64,000 bases of DNA. Source: Pseudonocardia oceani (GTDB lineage Bacteria; Actinomycetota; Actinomycetes; Mycobacteriales; Pseudonocardiaceae). Shown in pieces: positions 57,380 to 64,000 of this stretch. The stretch covers positions 3,596,001-3,660,000 of the forward strand of contig NZ_JADQDF010000001.1 of assembly GCF_019263585.2 (NCBI RefSeq), in the 5' to 3' direction. Every line of letters begins with the position of its first letter. Positions within the stretch are counted from its first letter, which is position 1. Both the position numbers and the translations under genes were made by a program. The notes under the pieces were generated by a model that saw nothing but the letters and a program-made list of their open reading frames with translations, did no database searches and was not told where the DNA came from.

Positions 57380-58741
57380 ATGTCGTCCCCCCACGTCCTG
57401 GTCCTGTTCGGAGCCTCGGGCGACCTCGCGAAGCGCAAGCTGTTCCCCGGCCTGTTCAGCCTGCACACCGCCGGCCTGCTGCCCGGGGTGCGGATCATCG
57501 GCACGGGCCGGCACTCGCCGGGCACCGACGAGGAGTTCCGCGCCTCCGTCGAGCCGGGGGGCGCCGGCGAGGGGTGGGCGGAGTTCGCGTCCGGCATCCG
57601 GTTCGTCGTGTCGTCGGCCGACGACGGCGACGACCTCGCGGCGGCCGTGGCCGACGCGGAGCAGGAGCTCGGCGACGGGGTGCGCCGGCTGCTCTACCTC
57701 TCGGTGCCGCCCTCGGCGATGGAGCCGATGATCGCGATGCTCGACTCCACGGGCCTCGCCGAGCGTGCGCACCTCGTGCTCGAGAAGCCGTTCGGCAGCG
57801 ACCTCGACTCCGCCCGCTCGCTCAACCGGGCGGTGCTGGGGACCTTCGCCGAGGAGGACGTCTTCCGCATCGACCACTTCCTGGGCAAGGAGGCGGTGCA
57901 GAACATCCTCGCGCTGCGCTTCGGGAACGGGCTGATGGAGCCGGTGTGGAACGCCGAGCACATCGCCTACGTGCAGATCGACGTGCCCGAGGAAATCGGG
58001 ATCGAGGGCCGGGCGTCGTTCATGGAGTCGACGGGGACCTTCCGCGACATGATCTCCACCCACCTGTTCCAGCTGCTGGGCTTCGTCGCGCTGGAGCCGC
58101 CGGTGGTGCTCGACGCCGACTCGCTGCACGAGGAGAAGGCCAAGGTCTTCCGCGCGGTCCGCCCGCTCGACCCCGACCGCGTCGTGTTCGGGCAGTACGA
58201 GGGCTACCGCGAGGAGGACGGCGTCGACGACGCGTCGGACGTCGAGACCTTCGTCGCGATCGGGGCCTTCGTCGACAACTGGCGCTGGAAGGGCGTGCCG
58301 TTCCTGCTGCGTACCGGCAAGTGCCTGGGCGCCACCCGCCGGACGATCACGCTCGGCTTCCGGGAGCCGCCGCTCGCGATGTTCCCCGGCGAGGCCGACG
58401 GCGCCCCGAACGAGCTCGTGCTGGAGCTGACCGACGAGCCGCGGATCACCCTCGACATCCGCGCGAAGAAGCCCGGCCCCGAGCTCTCGCTGGAGCACCA
58501 CAGCCTGCATCTGTCCTTCGGCGGCGAGAACTCGCTGGAGGCCTACGAGAAGCTGCTGCTCGACGCGATCGCGGGCGACCACACGCTGTTCACCAGCACC
58601 CGCGAGGTGGAGCGGCTGTGGGAGCTGTGCGATCCGGTGCTCGCCGACCCGCCGCCCGCGCACCCCTACGCACAGGGGTCGTGGGGCCCGCAGGAGGCGC
58701 TGGACCTCGCGGGCGAGCGCGGCTGGCGCCTGCCGGAGTGA
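57380..58741 (+). CDS. zwf: Glucose-6-phosphate 1-dehydrogenase
   Basis: A 453-residue enzyme catalysing the first step of the pentose phosphate pathway. NADP motif LVLFGASGDLAKRKLFPGLF, catalytic VFRIDHFLGKEAVQNILALR (Phe in place of the usual Tyr in RIDHYLGK), FVDNWRWKGVPFLLRTGKC, DAIAGDHTLFTSTREVERLW. No opcA, tal or pgl lies beside it, so it may be a second zwf copy. ATG 57380. Normal length is about 490; the lack of 40 residues is within the range of shorter paralogues. Confidence 0.94.
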   Translation: MSSPHVLVLFGASGDLAKRKLFPGLFSLHTAGLLPGVRIIGTGRHSPGTDEEFRASVEPGGAGEGWAEFASGIRFVVSSADDGDDLAAAVADAEQELGDGVRRLLYLSVPPSAMEPMIAMLDSTGLAERAHLVLEKPFGSDLDSARSLNRAVLGTFAEEDVFRIDHFLGKEAVQNILALRFGNGLMEPVWNAEHIAYVQIDVPEEIGIEGRASFMESTGTFRDMISTHLFQLLGFVALEPPVVLDADSLHEEKAKVFRAVRPLDPDRVVFGQYEGYREEDGVDDASDVETFVAIGAFVDNWRWKGVPFLLRTGKCLGATRRTITLGFREPPLAMFPGEADGAPNELVLELTDEPRITLDIRAKKPGPELSLEHHSLHLSFGGENSLEAYEKLLLDAIAGDHTLFTSTREVERLWELCDPVLADPPPAHPYAQGSWGPQEALDLAGERGWRLPE

Positions 58742-58778
58742 CCGGCCCCCCGGTCGCCGGGCCGGGGCGCCGGACCGA

Positions 58779-59042
58779 TCAGCCCGACCGGCGGGCGCGA
58801 TGGGTCGCGGCGGACACGCGGTTGCCGCAGGCGGTGCGGCAGAAGCGGCGCGAGCGGCTGCGGGAGAGGTCGACGACCACGCCGCCGCAGGTGTCGTCGG
58901 CGCAGATCGACAGGCGTCCCACCTCGTCGGCACGGACGACGTCGGTCATCGCCATGGCCGTCTCCACGGCGATCGGGTCGTCCAGCGGGGCGTCGGGGTC
59001 GGTGGGGTGGAGGTGGTAGTCCCAGCCGTCGTGGCGCAGCAG
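58779..59042 (-). pseudogene. CGNR zinc-finger protein, C-terminal remnant
   Basis: About 85 codons remain of a usual 180-200. The readable part is [40 protein letters not shown], then VVVDLSRSRSRRFCRTACGN with the CGNR motif and zinc Cys. The N-terminal ABATE domain is absent: upstream of RPRLLRHDG the frame reads unrelated sequence and then meets the EamA remnant on the opposite strand. No start codon of its own is convincing. Confidence 0.75.
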
Positions 59043-59056
59043 CCGCGGCCGCGCCG

Positions 59057-59330
59057 GTGGCGTTCGACGGGTTCGTCGTCGCGTGCTGGGCGCCGGTGCT
59101 CGCGCTCGGGCTGGTCACCGCGGCGCTCGCCTACGTCGGCGGGATCGCCGCCATCCGCGTGCTGGGCTCGCGGCCGGCGTCGTTCGTGGCGCTGGGGGAG
59201 GTGCTCGCCGCTGGGCTTCGCGTGGGTGCTGCTCGCGCAGAGCCCGTCGGGTGTCCAGCTCGTGGGTGGGGCGCTCATCCCGGCCGGGGTCGTGGTGGTC
59301 GGGGCGGGCGAGTCCCGGGTGGTGGTTCCC
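59057..59330 (+). pseudogene. EamA transporter, C-terminal remnant
   Basis: Last three helices of an EamA/DMT transporter in two frames: [20 protein letters not shown] and [18 protein letters not shown], then after a frameshift near 59205 [20 protein letters not shown] and [14 protein letters not shown]. The N-terminal two thirds are missing. It starts directly where the oppositely oriented CGNR remnant ends. Confidence 0.7.
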
Positions 59331-59338
59331 GCGGTGCC

Positions 59339-59830
59339 TCAGGTCGCCGGACGGGCCCGCGGGGCCGGTGCGCGGGTGGCGGCTGCGCGCGACGCGATGC
59401 GGGCCGAGCACCAGGCGAGCGACTCGGTCTCGTCGAAGTAGAGGTGGCGCCGGTCGCGGTGCACCGCGGCGGGGTGGCGGGTGGTGGCGCGGCGGGCGTA
59501 GAGGTCGGCGAGAACCGACTCCGAGAGCCCGGACAGGCGGGCGAGCTCCGCGCGCGAGACGAGCGAGCGGCCGTTGCGCACGACCCGGTCGGGCGGCGGG
59601 CCGGGGTGGAGCTGGGTGCGGACCCAGGACAGCAGCAGGGCCTCGTCGAAGTACAGGCGGCGCCCGACGGCGGCGACCGGCGGCGGGTGGCCGTTGCGGT
59701 CGCGGTCGCGGTACCAGGCGTCGCCGGTGGAGTGCGGGACCCCGGTGCGCCGGAGCAGGTCGGCCCGCGTCGTCACCATCCGACCGAGGTGGATGCGGCG
59801 CTCGGGGGACGGCCGCGGGGGTGACGACAC
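59339..59830 (-). CDS. Small protein with two excisionase-like HTH modules
   Basis: A 163-residue basic protein. Two related units of about 60 residues each: [20 protein letters not shown] with [15 protein letters not shown], and [20 protein letters not shown] with [15 protein letters not shown]. Each has the helix-turn-helix plus wing pattern of HTH_17/MerR-like DNA-binding proteins, the wing being L-Y-F-D-E. A sequence-specific DNA-binding role is likely; the target is unknown. GTG 59830 is chosen; ATG 59779 would drop a Pro-rich start. It is divergent from glnN. Confidence 0.75.
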   Translation of the reverse strand: MSSPPRPSPERRIHLGRMVTTRADLLRRTGVPHSTGDAWYRDRDRNGHPPPVAAVGRRLYFDEALLLSWVRTQLHPGPPPDRVVRNGRSLVSRAELARLSGLSESVLADLYARRATTRHPAAVHRDRRHLYFDETESLAWCSARIASRAAATRAPAPRARPAT

Positions 59831-59911
59831 CGCCCGAGCGTAGGACCGGAACGGGCGCGTCCCCGGGCCGTCCGGAGAACGGCACCGGGATGTCATACGG
59901 GGCGCCGCAGC

Positions 59912-59955
59912 GTCACCGGACGGAAACACGACCGGCACGTCGTCTTCGTAGCGTC
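59912..59955 (+). promoter_or_regulatory. GlnR box and promoter of glnN
   Basis: GTCAC (59912) - 6 bp - GAAAC (59923) - 6 bp - GGCAC (59934): three of the four half-sites of the actinobacterial GlnR consensus in exact register. The fourth (59945, TTCGT) does not match. A -10-like TAGCGT lies at 59950-59955, about 55 bp before the ATG. Confidence 0.75.
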
Positions 59956-60009
59956 ACCCGGTCGGGTGCTCCGCCCGGCGCGTGCGCAGTGCTGGCGAGA
60001 GGTCGGAAC

Positions 60010-62187
60010 ATGAGTGGCAACACCGTTCGTCTGCAGGCGATCAGGGCCGTGGAGGCGCACGTCCCGCCGACGATCGGGTGGGCGGGCGCCGAGGCGCCGG
60101 GCGAGGTCTTCGGCGAGAACGTGTTCAACAAGGCCGTGATGCAGAAGCGGCTGCCGAAGTCGGTCTTCAAGTCGGTCATGGCGACCATCGAGCGGGGTGC
60201 GGCGCTCGACCCGCTCGTCGCCGACGCCGTCGCCTCGGCCATGAAGGACTGGGCGCTGGAGAAGGGCGCCACCCACTACGCGCACGTGTTCTACCCGCTC
60301 ACCGGGCTCACCGCGGAGAAGCACGACAGCTTCCTCGAACCCGTCCCCGACGGCTCGGCGCTGGCCGAGTTCGCGGGCAAGACGCTGATCCAGGGCGAGC
60401 CGGACGCGTCGAGCTTCCCCAGCGGCGGGCTGCGCAACACGTTCGAGGCCCGCGGCTACACCGGTTGGGACGTGACGAGCCCGGCCTACGTGCTGGAGAA
60501 CCCCAGCGGCAACACGCTGTGCATCCCGACGGTGTTCGTGTCGATGACCGGCGAGGCGCTGGACCACAAGACGCCGCTGCTGCGCTCGCAGCAGGCGATG
60601 GGCGCGCAGGCCGAGCGGGTGCTGAGGCTGTTCGGGCACGCCGACCCCGGGCACATCGTGTCGTTCTGCGGGCCCGAGCAGGAGTACTTCCTCGTCGACC
60701 GGCACTTCTTCCTCGCCCGGCCCGACCTGCTCAACGCCGGCCGCACGCTCTTCGGCGCGAAGCCGCCCAAGGGCCAGGAGTTCGACGACCACTACTTCGG
60801 CGCGATCCCGGAGCGGGTCCTCGGCTTCATGATGGACACCGAGCGGGAGCTGTTCAAGCTCGGCATCCCGGCGAAGACGCGGCACAACGAGGTCGCGCCC
60901 GGGCAGTTCGAGATCGCGCCGATGTTCGAGCGCGCCAACGTCGCCGCCGACCACCAGCAGCTGCTGATGACCACGCTCAAGGCCGTCGCCAAGAAGCACG
61001 GCATGGAGTGCCTGTTCCACGAGAAGCCGTTCGAGGGCGTCAACGGGTCGGGCAAGCACGTCAACTTCTCCCTGGGCAACGCGGAGCTGGGCAGCCTGCT
61101 GGTGCCCGGCGACACCCCGCACGAGAACGCGCAGTTCCTCGTGTTCTGCGCCGCGGTCATCCGCGCCGTGCACCGCTACGCGGGCCTGCTGCGGGCGTCG
61201 GTGGCCTCGGCGACGAACGACCACCGCCTCGGCGCCAACGAGGCGCCGCCGGCCATCATCTCGATCTTCCTCGGCGACCAGCTCGCCGACGTGTTCGAGC
61301 AGATCGCGAAGGGCCGCGCGACGTCGTCGAAGAGCCGGGGGTCGATGGTGATCGGCGTCGACACCTTGCCGGTCCTGCCCACCGACCCGGGCGACCGCAA
61401 CCGCACCAGCCCGTTCGCCTTCACCGGCAACCGGTTCGAGTTCCGCGCGCCGGGCTCGCTGCAGACCGTCGCCGTCCCGATGGTCACGATCAACACGATC
61501 ATGGCCGAGGCGCTGGACCACTGCGCCACCGAGCTGGAGACGGCCCTCGCGGGCGGCACCGACTTCGACACCGCCGTGCAGGACCTGCTCACCGAGATCA
61601 TCGCGACGCACGGCGCCGTGGTGTTCAACGGCGACGGCTACTCCGACAAGTGGCAGGTCGAGGCGGCGGAGCGGGGGCTGCCGAACCTGCGCACCACGCT
61701 CGACGCCCTGCCCGAGCTGATCTCGGAGCCCGCGGTGGAGCTGTTCGAGAAGTACGGCGTGTTCAGCCACCGGGAGATGCACAGCCGCTACGAGGTCGGC
61801 CTGGAGCAGTACGCGCTGACGATCGGCGTCGAGGCCCGCCTGACCCTCGAGGTCGGCTCGACCTCGGTCCTGCCGGCCGCGGTCCGCCACCAGACGGAGG
61901 CGGCGGTGAACCTGGGCGCGCTGAAGTCGGCCGGGATCGACGCCGACACGGCCCCGCTGGCGGAGCTGACGGGCACGATCACCGCCTTGCGCACCGCCTT
62001 GGACGCGCTGCGGGCGGCGCTGGGCGCCGAGCCGGCCGAGACCACGCTCGGCCAGGCCGAGCACGCCCGCGACGAGCTCCTGCCCGCGATGGCGGCGGCG
62101 CGGGCGGCGGCCGACGTGCTGGAGGGCGTGGTGGCCGACGACCTGTGGCCCCTGCCGACCTACCAGGAGATGCTCTTCATCCTTTGA
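60010..62187 (+). CDS. glnN: Type III glutamine synthetase
   Basis: A 725-residue GSIII, which makes glutamine from glutamate, ammonia and ATP. Marks: [57 protein letters not shown] with active-site Glu, [34 protein letters not shown] and [20 protein letters not shown]. Length is typical for GSIII (700-730), far longer than GSI. A GlnR box upstream points to nitrogen-status control. A strong terminator follows. ATG 60010. Confidence 0.97.
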   Translation: MSGNTVRLQAIRAVEAHVPPTIGWAGAEAPGEVFGENVFNKAVMQKRLPKSVFKSVMATIERGAALDPLVADAVASAMKDWALEKGATHYAHVFYPLTGLTAEKHDSFLEPVPDGSALAEFAGKTLIQGEPDASSFPSGGLRNTFEARGYTGWDVTSPAYVLENPSGNTLCIPTVFVSMTGEALDHKTPLLRSQQAMGAQAERVLRLFGHADPGHIVSFCGPEQEYFLVDRHFFLARPDLLNAGRTLFGAKPPKGQEFDDHYFGAIPERVLGFMMDTERELFKLGIPAKTRHNEVAPGQFEIAPMFERANVAADHQQLLMTTLKAVAKKHGMECLFHEKPFEGVNGSGKHVNFSLGNAELGSLLVPGDTPHENAQFLVFCAAVIRAVHRYAGLLRASVASATNDHRLGANEAPPAIISIFLGDQLADVFEQIAKGRATSSKSRGSMVIGVDTLPVLPTDPGDRNRTSPFAFTGNRFEFRAPGSLQTVAVPMVTINTIMAEALDHCATELETALAGGTDFDTAVQDLLTEIIATHGAVVFNGDGYSDKWQVEAAERGLPNLRTTLDALPELISEPAVELFEKYGVFSHREMHSRYEVGLEQYALTIGVEARLTLEVGSTSVLPAAVRHQTEAAVNLGALKSAGIDADTAPLAELTGTITALRTALDALRAALGAEPAETTLGQAEHARDELLPAMAAARAAADVLEGVVADDLWPLPTYQEMLFIL

Positions 62188-62193
62188 CCCCCT

Positions 62194-62233
62194 GTGAGTG
62201 GGAACCGTGGCCCTGGCCACGGTTCCCACTCAC
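62194..62233. terminator. Bidirectional terminator, perfect 19-bp arms
   Basis: GTGAGTGGGAACCGTGGCC and its exact complement, separated only by CT, 6 bp after glnN and 3 bp before the stop of the convergent permease gene. It would stop transcription from both sides. Confidence 0.92.
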
Positions 62234-62236
62234 GAC

Positions 62237-64000
62237 CTAGCGGCGCGAGCGCCAGAGCAGCCACACGAAGTACGGCGTGCCGATCACCGAGGTGAGCAGG
62301 CCCGCGGGGAGCTGGGCCGGCGCGATCACCGTGCGTCCCAGCACGTCCGCGACGCACACCAGCAGCCCGCCGAGCAGCATCGCCACGGGCAGCACGCGGG
62401 CGTGCCGCGCCCCGACCAGCGCGCGGGCCGCGTGCGGCGCCACCAGCCCGACGAACGCGATCACCCCGACCGCCGCCACCGCCGAGGCCGTGAGCAGCGC
62501 GGCCACGGCGAGCAGGCCGAGGCGGGTGCGGCCGAGCGGGACGCCCAGCACGCGCGGGGTGTCGTCGTCCAGCGCCATGAGGTCGAGCTCGTCCCGGGAG
62601 CGGGTGAGCAGGTACGCCGCCACGACCAGCGCGATCGCCACGGGCAGCACCTGCGGGAACGTGCGCCCGTAGGTGGAGCCCGACAGCCAGGTGAGCGCCT
62701 TCGTCTCGTTGAACGGATCGGTCAGCGTGATCATCAGCGTGATCAGCGACGTCGCCCCGTAGGAGACGCCGACGCCGATCAGCACGATGCGGTCCGAGGC
62801 GAACCCGCCCCGCGCGGCCAGCCCGAACACCAGCGCGGCGGTGAGCAGCGCCCCGGCCGCGGCGGAGCCGGCGAGCGCCCAGGTGCCCAGCGTCGGCACC
62901 ACCGTGATCGCCGCGACGGCCGCCAGCCCGGCCCCGCCGCTGACGCCGAGCAGGCCCGGCTCGGCCAGCGGGTTGCGGCACACGGCCTGCACCGCCGTGC
63001 CCGCGACGGCCAGCGCCGCCCCGGCGAACAGGGCCGCGAGCACCCGCGGCACGCGCGTGTCCAGCACGAACGTCGTGATCCGGCCGCCCCGCCCGGCCGC
63101 CCAGTTGGCGACGTCGCCCAGCAGCAGCTTCGCGTCCCCGAGCAGCAGTGACGCCACCGCGGTGGCCGCGACGAGCACCACCAGCACGGCGACGACGGCC
63201 AGGTACCCGCCCCGCCCGCGCAGCCGCGACGCGCGGGCCGCCGGGGCGCTGCGGACCGGCCCGGAGTCGCGGAACCGCTGCGCCAGCACCACGAGCACGG
63301 CCGCGCCGAACACCGTCGTGACGACGCCGGTCGGCACCTCGACGCCGCCCTGCCCGCCGAGCAGGGCGCGCACGAGCACGTCGGCGGTGAGCACCACGAG
63401 GACGCCCGCGAGAGCGGCCATCGGCACGAGCACGCGGTGCCGGTGCATCCCGGGCACCCTCGACGCCACGATCCGGACGATCGCCGGCGCGCCGAGGCCG
63501 ACGAACCCGACCGGCCCGGCGACGGTCACCGCGGCCGCGCTGAGCAGCACCGCGATCGCGACGACGAGCAGCCGCGTGGGCCGGACGGCGACGCCGAGGA
63601 CGGCCGCGGTGTCGTCACCGAGCCCGAGGACGTCCAGGCGCCGCCCCAGCACGAGGAGCGCGAGCACGCCGAGCAGCACCAGCGGCCCCGTCTGCGTGAC
63701 GGCGGCGAGCCCGATCTGCGCGAGGTTGCCGCTGCCCCAGGCGAACAGCCCGACGGTCTCCGGGGAGAACAGCAGGAGCAGCGCGGTCGTCAGCGAGAAC
63801 AGCGCGAGCGACACCGCCGAGCCCGCCAGCACCAGCCGCGTCGGTGCCGCGCCGCCGCCCGAGGACAGGGCGAGCACGAGCGCGGCGGCGGTGAGGCCGC
63901 CCGCGAACGCGACGAGCGTCGAGCCCAGGACGGGCAGGCCCGGGACCGTGATGCGCAGCCCGAACGCGGCCGCGGCGACGACGGCGAAGTAGGCGCCCGC
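62237..64000 (-). CDS. Double-length FecCD siderophore ABC permease, 5' end outside window
   Basis: At least 587 codons of a fused permease (FhuB type, usually 650-700 residues). Two FecCD units are seen: the first (from the window edge) with GLGDDTAAVLGVAVRPTRLL and VGFVGLGAPAIVRIV, the second with FVLDTRVPRVLAALFAGAAL, AVCRNPLAEPGLLGVSGGAG, LDDDTPRVLGVPLGRTRLGL and VAPHAARALVG. The two DDDTxxxLGV coupling loops contact the ATPase. It would import ferric siderophores; the binding protein and ATPase must lie beyond the window. Confidence 0.93.
   Translation of the reverse strand, partial: AGAYFAVVAAAAFGLRITVPGLPVLGSTLVAFAGGLTAAALVLALSSGGGAAPTRLVLAGSAVSLALFSLTTALLLLFSPETVGLFAWGSGNLAQIGLAAVTQTGPLVLLGVLALLVLGRRLDVLGLGDDTAAVLGVAVRPTRLLVVAIAVLLSAAAVTVAGPVGFVGLGAPAIVRIVASRVPGMHRHRVLVPMAALAGVLVVLTADVLVRALLGGQGGVEVPTGVVTTVFGAAVLVVLAQRFRDSGPVRSAPAARASRLRGRGGYLAVVAVLVVLVAATAVASLLLGDAKLLLGDVANWAAGRGGRITTFVLDTRVPRVLAALFAGAALAVAGTAVQAVCRNPLAEPGLLGVSGGAGLAAVAAITVVPTLGTWALAGSAAAGALLTAALVFGLAARGGFASDRIVLIGVGVSYGATSLITLMITLTDPFNETKALTWLSGSTYGRTFPQVLPVAIALVVAAYLLTRSRDELDLMALDDDTPRVLGVPLGRTRLGLLAVAALLTASAVAAVGVIAFVGLVAPHAARALVGARHARVLPVAMLLGGLLVCVADVLGRTVIAPAQLPAGLLTSVIGTPYFVWLLWRSRR

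Noticed and set aside
59893..62229. A long minus-strand open frame opposite glnN.
   Set aside because: glnN is certain on the plus strand; the antisense product has no recognisable fold.

Overview
This 64 kb window is from a high-GC actinobacterium, most likely Pseudonocardia or another Pseudonocardiales member. The evidence is very high third-position GC, GTG starts, actinobacterial families (BTAD regulators, protein O-mannosyltransferase, type III glutamine synthetase with a GlnR box) and gene order. The backbone follows the Mycobacterium tuberculosis block Rv0981-Rv1003: mprA, mprB, pepD, moaB2, mscL, the Rv0991c-type chaperone, 5-FTHF cyclo-ligase, galU, moeA/glp, rimJ, an Rv0996/GlpR-like membrane protein, then pmt and rsmI. 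The genus is inferred, not proven.

Layout. (1) 1-5.7 kb is a genomic-island end: a CoA-transferase cut by the window edge, an RraA-type aldolase, a broken IS256-family transposase joined to an intact IS5-type element, a truncated gene, and an integrase fused to a GntR-type DNA-binding domain next to tRNA-Arg(CCT). (2) 5.8-10.5 kb holds a class A beta-lactamase, a thioredoxin-reductase-like flavoprotein divergent from an XRE-cupin regulator with a palindrome between them, a membrane phosphoesterase and a beta-hydroxyacid-dehydrogenase-type enzyme. (3) 10.6-26.9 kb is the conserved envelope-stress/molybdopterin/division block. It is interrupted by a glycosyltransferase-DUF2064-methyltransferase operon, a second two-component system and an epimerase (14.3-19.3 kb), and by a repeat-rich spacer with a 35-bp G run.

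(4) 27-52.5 kb, between tRNA-Ala(CGC) and pmt, is accessory DNA. It starts with a CadI/ArsI-type metalloenzyme and a SigZ-like sigma factor. Then come GNAT acetyltransferases, an AfsR-like BTAD-STAND regulator with a damaged C-terminus, a second STAND ATPase, a lipoprotein, a cNMP-patatin protein, a methyltransferase, a frameshifted fasciclin lipoprotein, a phospholipase-D-like protein, a two-domain PAP2 phosphatase and several gene remnants. Six promoters in this region carry heptamers repeated at 11-bp steps; in five of them a -10-like hexamer lies exactly 9 bp after the last heptamer. That is the architecture of SARP/BTAD activator sites, and it is the best candidate here for an undescribed regulon.

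(5) 52.5-64 kb contains pmt/rsmI, a KhtTU-type K+/H+ antiporter, zwf, the surviving ends of two divergent genes (CGNR zinc finger and EamA transporter), a small HTH protein, glnN with a GlnR box and a strong terminator, and a double-length FecCD siderophore permease running off the window.
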